Below, piece after piece: positions 35,989-45,114 of a DNA stretch of 64,000 bases. Location of the stretch: assembly GCF_005280275.1 (NCBI RefSeq), contig NZ_CP040021.1, positions 1,823,001 to 1,887,000 of the forward strand, written 5' to 3'. This stretch comes from Salinivibrio kushneri. Lineage in GTDB: Bacteria; Pseudomonadota; Gammaproteobacteria; Enterobacterales; Vibrionaceae. Position 1 is the stretch's first letter, and the number at the start of each line of letters is the position of its first letter. Made by a program: the position numbers and the translations under genes. The notes beneath the pieces are model-generated. The model ran no database searches. It was given only the letters and a program-made list of their open reading frames with translations, and had not been told where the DNA came from.

Positions 35989-38763
35989 TTAATCCTTAAC
36001 CGCTTTCCAAGCTACACCCATTTGATAGAGGATTTGGGTGGCGGTGGAGGCGGTGCTGAGGCCATCTAGGTAGTCGGTATCGATTGGGACGATGATGGTG
36101 TCGCCGGGTTCAAGTTGTTTTTGACTACGGCTAAACCAGTAGCTGTTGTTGGGCATCATCACTGAGCCGTCGGCGCGGACGACGTAGATGCGATCGGTGT
36201 CGGCTTGTTGCTTGGTGCCACCGGCGGATTCGATGTAATCGCTGACGGTCATGCCCGGTTCAAAAAGCTGATTTGAGGTGAATTGCACTTCGCCCATAAT
36301 GCTGACCACAGGGTTTTTCGGCGGTACGTAGAGCTTATCGCCGTTTTCGATCATAATGTTGGCAACATCGTCACCTTCAAGTGCGCGAGGCAGTGAAATC
36401 ACCATGCGACCGACGGCTTCAGCGTTTTGTAGCTCTTCGGCGAGGGACAATGCCTCTGACGGACTTGTGGTGTACTGAGCGCTACTAGTTTGACGGCGCA
36501 GGGCTAAACTACTGATTTCTCGTTGCAATTGACGGTTGAGCATTTTTAAGCGCTCTTCTTCTTGGCGCTTGAGTCGCTCACGGCTAAATACCGCGCCTTT
36601 AGGGTAGGCGAATTCGGTCAGGCCACCGGCGCGTTCAATCACATCTTGAATGGTCTCGCCACGTTCAAAGGCATACACACCAGGGAAACGCACTTCGCCT
36701 TGTAGTTCAACAGTATTGTCTTTGTGCCAGTTGGGCTTGGTTTTTATATTAATTCTGTCTTGACGGTGAATGGCAAAGCGCGGGCCTTCGCCTTTCAATG
36801 CTTCTTTTAAGTCAATAGGGTAATGCCTCACAGTCAGCCGATCATCCACCACTTGGCGGCGAGTGATTTCGGCTTGGCGCAAGTAAGCGGCTTCTGTCAA
36901 TCCGCCTGCGGCGTCAAGCAGCTGCTCAAACGACGCATTGGCCGGCAGTGGATATACCCCCGGATATTTTACCGCACCACTCACTTCGACGATGGCAGCG
37001 TTGGATTCTATATTAGCTTGATCCTTTAAACGCTCAATGATGGGCTCGAGCTCTTGCTCTCGGAGTGAAGTTTGGCCTTCTTCGTCACGCTCTGCGAGTG
37101 TTTTAGCCAGTTTAGCTTGGTTTTGCTTGTTCTGCGTTTGGATTTCAGCGCCGGTTGCCTGATCGATATAGACATCGTCTTGTCGCGTTTCATCAAACTG
37201 TGATGGGTTAGTATTACTGTGCCTTTTGCTCAACGTATCTTGGCTCTGGACTTCTCGAGTATCTTGAGCAAGTTCGATGTATTGCGTTTTATCCCAGAAT
37301 TTACTGTCGATACCGTTATTAAACACAAACACCTGATCATCTTGTTGCAGGCGCAGGTTATCGGAAGACTCTGGTTGGTCAATGGCTCTACCCAATTTAA
37401 ACTGCAACACCTCAGTGTTGCGCTCCGCGTCGATTTCGCGGACCACTAGCGCATAATTAAGATCGGCGGTGGGTTTTAAATCGCGTTGCGCATTGCTAAC
37501 CAGGTCGGCGATGGTCATCCCCGGCTCGAAATTGTATGCCCCTTGGCGAACGACCTCGCCACGAAGCACCACGGCGTTGTCGAGCGCGTCGTTACTTTTG
37601 GCGATTTTAATGTCATCGCCGTTTTTTACGATAAAGGATTGCCCTTTGGCGGTGCTCATATCGAGGCTAAATTGCTGAATACCCGATTCGGTCACGCGTT
37701 TAACGCTAACGCTCGACAAATATCCTTCTGGTAGTGCACCGCCTGCCATATTGATTGCTTTCGAGAGCGTGGTCGAGCCGTTTAGCTCATACAACGCGGG
37801 GCGTAATACTTCCCCCTCAATGGCGACTTGAGCACCACGCGCGGGCACAAACAAGGTGTCGCCTTTGAGTAGACGCACATCATTGCTGCTATCCCCAGAG
37901 AGAAGTAAGTCGTATAAATCTAAGGTTTCAATCACTTTGCCATTGCGCTTTAACTGAATATCACGCAATGAGCCACTGGTTTTAATCCCGCCACTGGCCA
38001 ACAAGGCTTGGGTCACCGTGGTTAAGCCATTGACGGTGTAAGCACCGGGTTGTTTCACATCGCCCGCAAGATACACCTGCATGGTGCGCATGGCACCGAT
38101 ATCGACGGTAACATTCACCCCAATGACTCGCTGCTCGAACATGGCCTTGATTTGTTCGCGCACCTCACCGAAAGTCTCGCCAGCGACTTGCATCGGGCCG
38201 TATTTCGGGAAGTGGATGTCGCCATCGCGCTTGACCGTTAGTTCATACTGCTGATTTTCCTTACCAAAGACTTGAATATCGAGGGTATCACCCGGGCCGA
38301 TTTGGTAATCGTTTGGCAGTGGTAAATCAAAAATCGACGCCATGGAGGCGGGTTTGCCATCAAAAAAGGCATAACCGAACGGTTTGAGCGCGCCGTCTCT
38401 ATCCGTGCGACTTTCTCGCTGTAACCTATCTTCCGCTACGGTATCCGTCCCTCCGATACGCTCGGGATATTGTGGCGCTTTCTTGGCGTTGCGTTGTCCG
38501 TTATCACTGCTGCTTGTCGATAGGCTATCAAGATCCAGCCCGTACTGGCGTGCAAGCTGCTCTTGTTGTGCACGAGGCAATTGTTTTAGCTGCTGCAGCT
38601 GACTGGCCGTAGGGGTCGCCGCGTCGGCACTCGGTGCGATGAGGATAGATGCAGCCATTAGTAGTGCTGATGTGGTAGACAATACTGCGGGCGCATAACG
38701 CGTGAGGGCGCGTATAACGGCAGCATCCAATGGCTGACCGATTGAAGATAAAAGCATTAACAT
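35989..38763 (-). CDS. Wza-like SLBB-domain polysaccharide export protein (OtnA/WbfF type)
   Basis: 924 aa, more than twice the length of E. coli Wza. A signal-like hydrophobic N-terminus precedes a poly-export domain (YQIGPGDTLDIQVFGKENQ). Six SLBB-like units can be picked out by their VxG-x-V-x-PG-x-Y pattern: VYLAGDVKQPGAYTV, VAIEGEVLRPALYEL, VVLRGEVVRQGAYNF, VEVSGAVKYPGVYPL, VELQGEVRFPGVYAF and VSIMGEVQFTSNQLF. A charged coiled-coil segment precedes the last one. This is the long OtnA/WbfF type of Vibrio capsule loci, presumed outer-membrane/periplasmic translocon. No Wzb phosphatase or Wzc kinase gene accompanies it. Confidence 0.9.
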   Translation of the reverse strand: MLMLLSSIGQPLDAAVIRALTRYAPAVLSTTSALLMAASILIAPSADAATPTASQLQQLKQLPRAQQEQLARQYGLDLDSLSTSSSDNGQRNAKKAPQYPERIGGTDTVAEDRLQRESRTDRDGALKPFGYAFFDGKPASMASIFDLPLPNDYQIGPGDTLDIQVFGKENQQYELTVKRDGDIHFPKYGPMQVAGETFGEVREQIKAMFEQRVIGVNVTVDIGAMRTMQVYLAGDVKQPGAYTVNGLTTVTQALLASGGIKTSGSLRDIQLKRNGKVIETLDLYDLLLSGDSSNDVRLLKGDTLFVPARGAQVAIEGEVLRPALYELNGSTTLSKAINMAGGALPEGYLSSVSVKRVTESGIQQFSLDMSTAKGQSFIVKNGDDIKIAKSNDALDNAVVLRGEVVRQGAYNFEPGMTIADLVSNAQRDLKPTADLNYALVVREIDAERNTEVLQFKLGRAIDQPESSDNLRLQQDDQVFVFNNGIDSKFWDKTQYIELAQDTREVQSQDTLSKRHSNTNPSQFDETRQDDVYIDQATGAEIQTQNKQNQAKLAKTLAERDEEGQTSLREQELEPIIERLKDQANIESNAAIVEVSGAVKYPGVYPLPANASFEQLLDAAGGLTEAAYLRQAEITRRQVVDDRLTVRHYPIDLKEALKGEGPRFAIHRQDRINIKTKPNWHKDNTVELQGEVRFPGVYAFERGETIQDVIERAGGLTEFAYPKGAVFSRERLKRQEEERLKMLNRQLQREISSLALRRQTSSAQYTTSPSEALSLAEELQNAEAVGRMVISLPRALEGDDVANIMIENGDKLYVPPKNPVVSIMGEVQFTSNQLFEPGMTVSDYIESAGGTKQQADTDRIYVVRADGSVMMPNNSYWFSRSQKQLEPGDTIIVPIDTDYLDGLSTASTATQILYQMGVAWKAVKD

Positions 38764-38803
38764 AGTGAGCGAGATCCGTGCTTGTTATTATCCATGAAAG
38801 CAG

Positions 38804-40162
38804 CTAAAAACGTAGCTGGTATTTTAGCCAAAAGCGTGTATTGGCGTCTGCCACATTAGGCGCATCGTCATCGGTTTGGCTGGCACCTAACGTGACCATG
38901 GCCATTGCCACCGGCAGACGATAGCTGGCTTCAATCTCGTGCCAGTTGTGGGTGGTTTGTTCCCGATCGGCCAGCATGAGTTTAACCGCATGATCGTTAC
39001 TAAACTGGGTATACACCGCCACCGACCGACTGTTATCTAATCCATATGTGGTGCTGTTGCCACCGAGCTGATCCGAGGACAGTTGTTGATCCACCGCAGG
39101 AGTATTGGCTAACGAGGACTCAAAACCGTCGTAGGTGGTTTGCTCCTCAAACACCAGACGCACGCTTTGTTGCGCGATCTCGGTTTGACCACTCCAGCCA
39201 ACTAAGCTGGTTGCCAGCTCTTGGCCTTGGTAGTTGCTGGCCAGTTCGGTGTAGATTGCGTGGGAGATCGGCCAATCAAAAGCGGGTAAGGCGAGTTTGG
39301 TATCCCATGCCCATTGCTCGCTGATTCGCCGCTCGCCGTTTGGATCTTGCCATTTTTGATAGCTGATCCCGTGTTGAAACTGACGAATCGGCTTACTGAC
39401 CAGACGAGCAGCCCAGTGGGTGTCGTAACCGGTTTTGTCCGGTAATTGGTATACAGTTTCGAGCGACCAGTATCCTAATACGGGAAGATGCTCGCCTAAG
39501 TAACTGACTGAGGCGCTGGGCGCGGAGGACGATTGATTGCCCCAAATGAGATTATGTTGCCAGCCTTGTCCCCACCAGCGATCGATTTGGCCAATTGTGA
39601 ATAACCAACGACCATCGTTCAATGCTAAATAGGAGCCCTGCCAGGTGTACTCTTTATCGCCATTCGCCTCTCGGCGGTATTGGTTAGCGACTTTAAAGGC
39701 AAAGCGATTGCTCATGTATTGATACGCCGAGCCTATTAGCCATTCATGCCGAGGGGTGTCGCCGTAGTCTAATGCGTTGGCGGGATCATTGGCCCAATAC
39801 AAGTCAAATTCAATCGGCGCACGGTTAAATTTCGCGGCATGCGCGCGGTAGCGGACGTGATTGCGGGCAGTAGTGAGCATATTATCACGCGCTGTCATCA
39901 ATGCCGATTGGCCCGCGGTGTCGTGTTTACGCGGCTCGGTGTCATCGTAAAAACTTGACCAGCGTAACGGGTAGTGGTTAATCGGCCCCTTGAGCTCACC
40001 GGCATCGGATAAGGCGGTAAGATCAGCGCGCAGAAAAGGGTCATTGGCCTCAAGCCATGGCGACGCCACCACCGGTGTGCTCATCAGCAGTACCAGCATT
40101 GCCAAGGTTTGACCGTAACCAAGCTGAGACGATGCAAAGTTCATCCATTTTGAACATGTCAT
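38804..40162 (-). CDS. wzi: Wzi-family capsule assembly outer-membrane protein
   Basis: 452 aa with signal peptide (LAMLVLLMSTPVVASPWLEANDPFLRADL). DPFLRADLTALSDAG near the mature N-terminus and WWGQGWQHNLIWGNQ in the barrel are Wzi family hallmarks, followed by alternating strand patterns ending in FWLKYQLRF, a C-terminal Phe typical of outer-membrane barrels. Wzi binds capsule at the cell surface. It is the first gene of the long minus-strand array and is preceded by an ops element, so RfaH probably aids its transcription. Start uncertain by a few codons (a second Met is seven codons in). Confidence 0.88.
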   Translation of the reverse strand: MTCSKWMNFASSQLGYGQTLAMLVLLMSTPVVASPWLEANDPFLRADLTALSDAGELKGPINHYPLRWSSFYDDTEPRKHDTAGQSALMTARDNMLTTARNHVRYRAHAAKFNRAPIEFDLYWANDPANALDYGDTPRHEWLIGSAYQYMSNRFAFKVANQYRREANGDKEYTWQGSYLALNDGRWLFTIGQIDRWWGQGWQHNLIWGNQSSSAPSASVSYLGEHLPVLGYWSLETVYQLPDKTGYDTHWAARLVSKPIRQFQHGISYQKWQDPNGERRISEQWAWDTKLALPAFDWPISHAIYTELASNYQGQELATSLVGWSGQTEIAQQSVRLVFEEQTTYDGFESSLANTPAVDQQLSSDQLGGNSTTYGLDNSRSVAVYTQFSNDHAVKLMLADREQTTHNWHEIEASYRLPVAMAMVTLGASQTDDDAPNVADANTRFWLKYQLRF

Positions 40163-40262
40163 AGATTATTTAACAACGCTGCAATATTAGCAAAAGGTAG
40201 ATAAAAGAGAGGGTTAAAAAGAAACATATCAAAATTGTTTAATTAACACTTGTCATTTAGGT

Positions 40263-40273
40263 ACGCTACCGCC
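40263..40273 (-). promoter_or_regulatory. ops element in a JUMPStart-like leader
   Basis: On the minus strand the sequence reads GGCGGTAGCGT, an exact ops match, about 100 bases before wzi. It is preceded by CAGATGGTTACCGCGCCCAG and by an arm (GCCC) that can pair with the GGGC next to ops, as in JUMPStart leaders. ops pauses RNA polymerase and recruits RfaH, which prevents premature termination in long operons. The array downstream is about 28 kb. The stretch 40310-40584 further upstream contains no gene and probably the promoter, which I cannot locate precisely. Confidence 0.85.
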
Positions 40274-40584
40274 CGGAGGTGTCGCTCCCCTGGGCGCGGT
40301 AACCATCTGTTTTAAGATACTTTTTACAAGTTGAGAGCCACTTTTCAGTAAAACACCATCATCTCTGTGATCTCTGTCGCTAAGAGTTGCGCTTGCCAAA
40401 TCGATGAGTGCTTTCTGTACAAAACGTAGTTTTAACCTAGTACGTAGCGCAGTTTACACATTTTAGCGGTCAGATAAAGTTTCAGTTTTTGTAAAAACTG
40501 CTTTAAAGATAACGTGCTACGGGGCATCTGTGTTTGTTTGTAGTATGTTATCTCCTAAAAAGAAGGGGTAGATCACGGAATGGG

Positions 40585-40836
40585 GGAGAGACTAGAAAAG
40601 GTCCTAGGTCCTAGGTCCTAGACGAGAGATTACGGAATACGGAAAAAGCGTATCGTGCCAGCTCTGGTAGATAGAGTTCTTAGGATCTAGGATCCTAGGT
40701 TCTAGGAATTACTTCCCGCTCTTCCCGTACTCTGTAAGCGAAGCGCTCCGTATTCCAATTCCCGAATACCGATTACGGAATACAGAGTACAGAAAGAGCA
40801 AGAGCCTCGGTGCGCGCACGAGGCTGCTTGTTCCCA
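40585..40836. repeat. Composite CTAG/hairpin repeat, best-preserved unit
   Basis: All modules in order: GAGACTAGAAAAG; CCTAGGT array (40601-40622); GATTACGGAATACGGAAAAA, then GCGTATCGTGCC; degenerate CTAG array (40676-40707); hairpin module 40718-40799 with outer arms GCTCTTCCCGTACTCTGTA and the complement of TACAGAGTACAGAAAGAGC; tail hairpin AGCCTCG-gtgcgcgca-CGAGGCT (40803-40825). It separates the rjg-like gene from the capsule promoter region. Confidence 0.9.
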
Positions 40837-40837
40837 C

Positions 40838-42175
40838 CTACTTGAGCCTCGCAAATAGTTCCCGCTGACTGTCTGGTTCGCCATGAATCAAGTGGATCTG
40901 CTTGGGGGGCGGTTGGATGCCTTGCACGAATTTGACCAAGTCGTTTTGATCGGCGTGGGCGGAGTAACCAGAGATTGTGTGGATTTGGGCGTTGACGGTG
41001 ACTTGCGAGTTGTCTATCCACACTTGTTTGTTGCCTTGCTGGATACCGCGGCCGAGGGTGTGTTGGGCTTGGTAGCCGGCAAAAATCACATCGGTGCGTT
41101 TGTCTTCAAGTAATGCGGCAAGGTAGTTCATGATGCGTCCGCCTTGGCACATGCCGGAGGCGGCGACAACAATGGCCGGCTCACTGGTTTGTTTTAGGCG
41201 ATTCACTAGTGCTATGTGCTGGCTGTGTTCATCAATGGTGATGCATTGTTCAAACGCTAACGGATGGCGGTGTTGGTTCAGTTTGGTTTTGGCCTCTTTG
41301 CTCCACAGCTTTTTGAACTGGCGATAGTGACGCGTCACCTTTTGCGCCATCGGCGAGTCGAGAATGATGGGGAGTGCCTTATCAAGCTGTTTTTGATGAA
41401 TAAGCTGCTCAATATCAAACAACAACTCTTGGGTGCGGCCGACACTGAACGCGGGGATCAAAATTGCGCCACCGTCTTCTAATGACCGTTGAATAATCGC
41501 CTCGAGGCGCTGGGCACGGGTGGCGACGGACTCATGGGTTTTATCGCCGTAAGTGGACTCTAAAAACAAGATATCAGCACGGGTTGGCGGGGTTGGGTCC
41601 GGCAGCAAGGGAGTATCACTGGGCCCTAAATCTCCTGAGAACACCACCCGTTGTTGGTCCGGCAGTTTTAATTCGACATAGGCCGAGCCCAAAATATGCC
41701 CGGCCGGTTGCAAGCGCAAGTAGGTCGCTGGCTGCCCTTGTTGCTTGGGCTTTAGCCGATGCCAGCGGTTGTAAGGCAGTGTCACCATCAACTGGCGGAT
41801 GCGCTCAAGTACCCGCTGACGATCACCGTAATTCATATTAAGTTGCAGTTTTAAGGTGTCATCAATTAATAGCGGAACCAAAGCAGCGGTGGCTTCGGTG
41901 CAATAAATGGGGCCGTTAAAGCCCGACGCCAGTAGCCAAGGCAGTAAACCGCAGTGGTCAATATGGGCATGGGTAAGGATCAACGCATCAATGCGTTTGC
42001 CATTAAGATTTACCCTCGCCTCTCGCATTTCATCTCCTTGGTATTGCCCGCAATCAATCAGCAAGCGTAAACCGCTTGGTTTTATATCCACTTGGTGACA
42101 CGAGCCAGTCACGGTTTGATAGCCACCATGGTGAGTGACATTGAGGGTGTCGGTGTTTAGTGAGGTGTTGGGCAT
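40838..42175 (-). CDS. rjg: Metallo-beta-lactamase-fold RNase-like protein (rjg homologue)
   Basis: 445 aa. LTHAHIDHCGLLPWL carries the HxHxDH zinc motif, SGDLGPSDTPLLPDP and SGYSAHADQNDL supply later metal ligands. The inserted beta-CASP region (ESTYGDKTHE, SFSVGRTQELLFDIE) places it with CPSF73/YsgC-like RNA-processing exonucleases. In vibrios the homologous rjg marks the right junction of the O-antigen/capsule region, fitting its place beside wzi. Nucleolytic role is family knowledge. AAGGACGTAACC precedes the ATG. The C-terminus ends right at a composite repeat. Confidence 0.87.
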   Translation of the reverse strand: MPNTSLNTDTLNVTHHGGYQTVTGSCHQVDIKPSGLRLLIDCGQYQGDEMREARVNLNGKRIDALILTHAHIDHCGLLPWLLASGFNGPIYCTEATAALVPLLIDDTLKLQLNMNYGDRQRVLERIRQLMVTLPYNRWHRLKPKQQGQPATYLRLQPAGHILGSAYVELKLPDQQRVVFSGDLGPSDTPLLPDPTPPTRADILFLESTYGDKTHESVATRAQRLEAIIQRSLEDGGAILIPAFSVGRTQELLFDIEQLIHQKQLDKALPIILDSPMAQKVTRHYRQFKKLWSKEAKTKLNQHRHPLAFEQCITIDEHSQHIALVNRLKQTSEPAIVVAASGMCQGGRIMNYLAALLEDKRTDVIFAGYQAQHTLGRGIQQGNKQVWIDNSQVTVNAQIHTISGYSAHADQNDLVKFVQGIQPPPKQIHLIHGEPDSQRELFARLK

Positions 42176-42190
42176 GGTTACGTCCTTGTT

Positions 42191-42358
42191 GAGGGAAGAG
42201 GCTAAAGATTGAAAATAGGGAAGAGACGCTTCGCTTCTAGAAACTAGAAACTAGAAACGAGGGAGAGACTAGACGGTTCGCTTCTAGAAACTAGGAAAAG
42301 ATCAAAGCGGGCCCTAGGATGTTTTCTAGCCTCTAGTCTCTAGTCTCTAGTCTCTAGC
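42191..42358. repeat. CTAG repeat of the TCTAGAGACTAG type
   Basis: GAGACGCTTCGCTTCTAGAA, then AACTAGAAACTAGAAACGAG, a second CGGTTCGCTTCTAGAAACTAG, GGGCCCTAGGATG, and four tandem copies of a 7-bp TCTAGTC unit ending at the hydrolase stop. This type has CTAG units but no hairpin module. The TAG stop of the hydrolase gene (42354-42356) is part of the array. Confidence 0.8.
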
Positions 42359-43298
42359 CTCTTATCATCTTATCCATCATCTGTTCTATCAACGGGCTTG
42401 GGTGGCCGTTATCGTCGGTGAGAAAATAGGTATGACCCCAGTGGGGATCGAACTGGTCATTAAAGGCGTCGCAGTCGGTTACCGTCACTTTGTTGTCGGG
42501 AAGCGCGTCAAGGTTTTCAGGGCCTGTCATGCCGAGGCGGCGAGTGACGGTGCGGTGGCGTACGTTCACCACCTTTGAGGCAGCCATGGCTAAATCATCG
42601 GCGGCATAGTAAATATGCACTTGTTTGGCGGCATCGAGGACGGCTCTCCCTGGCTGGTGCGGCTCTAGCGCTTGGTTATCAACATCGGCGGCCATCATAA
42701 AGATATGCCGAAACCATTGTGGCATGGTGTCGAGTCCAGCATGTTGGTGCCAATGGTGAAAGGTGCTGATGAGCGTGCGATTCCCCATGGAGTGCGCGAG
42801 TAGGTTCATGCGCCGTTTGCACGGATCAGTTTGTTGCTCGGGGGCGCGACGCCAGTCATCAAACATCGCCAGTAAACGACTAAACGCCAAGCCTGACGCG
42901 GTGGCAGCAAGTTGATCATCCCAGTAATCATCAATAACACCGAGCTGGCCATCTTCATCACAAGGCCAGATAATCGGTACCACCAGTATGGCGTTGGGTG
43001 ACAGGCGATCACATTGATGTTGTAAGGTCTGTGCCATCGGGAAAATATGGCTTTCCATTTGGTTGTTATAACCATGAAGCAAAAAGAGTATCTGGGTATG
43101 TACGGGCAAGGCTTTCAGTTTGGCCATAAACGACGCAGCGGTGATCTCTTGGTATTCACCCTGCCCGGCGCGTTGGCAAAAATACACCCACTTTGAGATA
43201 TCGGTGTTTTGGTTATCAAAACTGAGCCAACGGCCGGCCTCACTGTGCGAGCCTTGTTCGGGAATACGGCTGGTAATAAATAACATGGCATCATCCAT
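42354..43298 (-). CDS. Alpha/beta hydrolase (DUF900-type)
   Basis: 314 aa. ILFLLHGYNNQMES gives the oxyanion His-Gly motif, LLAHSMGNRTLIS the nucleophile elbow G/A-H-S-M-G with catalytic Ser, and the C-terminal WGHTYFL may contain the catalytic His. This resembles the DUF900/COG4782 hydrolases of unknown substrate. No signal peptide, so cytoplasmic. It lies between the rjg-like gene and ugd, with CTAG repeats on both sides, so its link to polysaccharide synthesis is only positional. A start four codons later has the better ribosome-binding site. Confidence 0.8.
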   Translation of the reverse strand: MDDAMLFITSRIPEQGSHSEAGRWLSFDNQNTDISKWVYFCQRAGQGEYQEITAASFMAKLKALPVHTQILFLLHGYNNQMESHIFPMAQTLQHQCDRLSPNAILVVPIIWPCDEDGQLGVIDDYWDDQLAATASGLAFSRLLAMFDDWRRAPEQQTDPCKRRMNLLAHSMGNRTLISTFHHWHQHAGLDTMPQWFRHIFMMAADVDNQALEPHQPGRAVLDAAKQVHIYYAADDLAMAASKVVNVRHRTVTRRLGMTGPENLDALPDNKVTVTDCDAFNDQFDPHWGHTYFLTDDNGHPSPLIEQMMDKMIRG

Positions 43299-43391
43299 CG
43301 GTTATGAATGTGCGGATGAGGATAAGCGAGGTAGATAGTTGCGTTGTATGGTTTTTAGAGGATTTTGCGAGGGAGGGAGCGGAAAGAGAGT

Positions 43392-43617
43392 AAGATCCTA
43401 GGGTCCTAGGTCCTAGGTCCTAGGGAAAGATTATGGAATACGGAATACGGAAAGAGACTAGACGCTTCGCTTCTAGAGACTAGAAAAAGCAGCCTCGTGC
43501 TCGCATCGGGGCCTTTGCTCTTTCCGTACTCTGTATTCCGTCATCGGTATTCGGGAATTGGAATACAGAGCGCTTCGCTTACGGAGTACCGAAAAGAGCA
43601 GACCGAGCCCGTATTGT
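43392..43617. repeat. Composite CTAG/hairpin repeat, hairpin inverted
   Basis: CCTAGG array (43397-43423), GATTATGGAATACGGAATAC, GAGACTAGACGCTTCGCTTC, tail module CAGCCTCGTGCTCGCATCGG, then the hairpin module 43517-43599 in the opposite orientation to that at 40.7 kb (TATTCGGGAATTGGAATAC and AGCGCTTCGCTTACGG now follow the GTACTCTGTATTCCG arm). Confidence 0.88.
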
Positions 43618-43626
43618 GGTTTTCCC

Positions 43627-44793
43627 TCAATCCGCTCCGAACAAATCGCGGGTGTAGACTTTGCTTTCTACATCACGGATCTCGTCGACCATACGGTTGG
43701 CAACGATCACGTCGGCGCGTTGTTTGAAGGTATCCAAGTCTTTGATCACGTCTGAGTTAAAGAAGGTATTTTCTTCAAGCACTGGCTCATATACCACCAC
43801 GTCAATGCCTTTGGCTTTAATGCGTTTCATGATCCCTTGAATGGCTGAGGCACGGAAGTTATCTGAGCCGGATTTCATCACCAAGCGATAGACGCCGACG
43901 ACTTTAGGTTCACGCTTTATGATCGCATTAGCAATAAAGTCTTTGCGGGTAGTGTTGGCGTCAACGATGGCTTGAATGATGTTATTGGGCACGTCTTGGT
44001 AATTGGCCAATAGTTGACGGGTGTCTTTTGGCAGGCAGTAACCACCGTAGCCAAACGAGGGGTTGTTGTAGTGATCGCCAATCCGTGGATCCAGCCCTAC
44101 CCCTTCGATGATCTGGCGCGCGTCTAAACCGTGGGATTCGGCGTAGCTGTCCAGCTCGTTAAAATACGCCACGCGCATCGCCAAGTAGGTGTTAGAGAAC
44201 AGCTTGACCGCTTCGGCTTCGGTGGAGTGGGTAAACAAGACCGAGATACCCGATTTGACTGCGCCTTGTTGCAACAGCGTGGCGAACTGGCGCGCGCGCT
44301 CGGATTGCTCACCGACAATTATTCGTGATGGATATAAATTATCGTAAAGTGCTTTGCCTTCACGTAAGAACTCAGGGGAGAAGAGGATATTTTCGCAACC
44401 CATCTTGCGTTTAATCTCAGCGGTATAACCGACCGGCACAGTCGATTTGATCACCATCACCGCCTCTGGGTTAATCTCCATCACATCTTTAATCACCGCC
44501 TCGACTGAACTGGTATTAAAGTAGTTAGTTTCGGGATCGTAGTCTGTGGGAGTAGCAATCACCACAAAGTCCGCGCCTTGGTAGGCCTGCTCTTTGTCTA
44601 AAGTGGCAGTGAAGTGAAGTGGTTTTTCGGCAAGAAATTGCTCTATTTCAGCATCGACAATCGGGGATTGTTGATTGTTAAGAAGATTGACCTTTTCTTC
44701 CACAATGTCGAGTGCGACCACTTCGTTGTGTTGCGCCAGTAGCATAGCGTTTGACAGGCCCACATAACCTGTTCCAGCAACTGCAATTTTCAT
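43627..44793 (-). CDS. ugd: UDP-glucose 6-dehydrogenase
   Basis: 388 aa. Oxidises UDP-glucose twice to UDP-glucuronate with NAD. The N-terminal [18 protein letters not shown] is the Rossmann motif, KSTVPVGYT and [15 protein letters not shown] follow, and [14 protein letters not shown] holds the catalytic Cys. Length equals the short Ugd class of E. coli (388 aa). AAGGGAAATCCG precedes the ATG. It feeds the UDP-glucuronate 4-epimerase at 11.8 kb and glucuronic-acid residues of the capsule. Composite repeats isolate it on both sides, so it is likely its own transcription unit. Confidence 0.96.
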   Translation of the reverse strand: MKIAVAGTGYVGLSNAMLLAQHNEVVALDIVEEKVNLLNNQQSPIVDAEIEQFLAEKPLHFTATLDKEQAYQGADFVVIATPTDYDPETNYFNTSSVEAVIKDVMEINPEAVMVIKSTVPVGYTAEIKRKMGCENILFSPEFLREGKALYDNLYPSRIIVGEQSERARQFATLLQQGAVKSGISVLFTHSTEAEAVKLFSNTYLAMRVAYFNELDSYAESHGLDARQIIEGVGLDPRIGDHYNNPSFGYGGYCLPKDTRQLLANYQDVPNNIIQAIVDANTTRKDFIANAIIKREPKVVGVYRLVMKSGSDNFRASAIQGIMKRIKAKGIDVVVYEPVLEENTFFNSDVIKDLDTFKQRADVIVANRMVDEIRDVESKVYTRDLFGAD

Positions 44794-44825
44794 CGGATTT
44801 CCCTTAAGTTATGTCTAGAAAAAGG

Positions 44826-45114
44826 GTATCACGTGGGGGCTCTAGGGGAAAGATCCTAGGGCCTTTAGGGGAAAGGTCCTAGATCCTAGATCCTAGGTCC
44901 TAGGTCCTAGGGAATAGATTATGGATGACGGGAAAGGGACGAGACGCTTCGCTTCTAGAAACTAAAGGCTAGAGACTAGATAAAGCAGACCGTGCTCGCA
45001 TTGGAGTTCTTGCTCTTTCTGTATTCCGTATTCAGTACTCCGCATTCGGGAAATTGAATACGGAGCGCTTCGCTTACAGATAACGGAAAAGAGCAAGAAA
45101 AGCTCTAGATCCTA
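44826..45114. repeat. Composite CTAG/hairpin repeat, hairpin inverted
   Basis: Fills the 318-base gap between ugd and the lipoprotein gene. CTAG arrays at 44847-44911 (GATCCTAGGTCCTAGGTCCT), GATTATGGATGACGG, GAGACGCTTCGCTTCTAG, tail module GACCGTGCTCGCATTGG, hairpin module 45012-45094 in the inverted orientation, and GCTCTAGATCCTAAGG. The lipoprotein gene's TAG stop is inside the last CTAG-type unit. Confidence 0.86.

Noticed and set aside
40585-40836. Composite repeats as ordinary rho-independent terminators
   Set aside because: The stems lack a following T-run, occur in both orientations, and are far longer than normal terminators.
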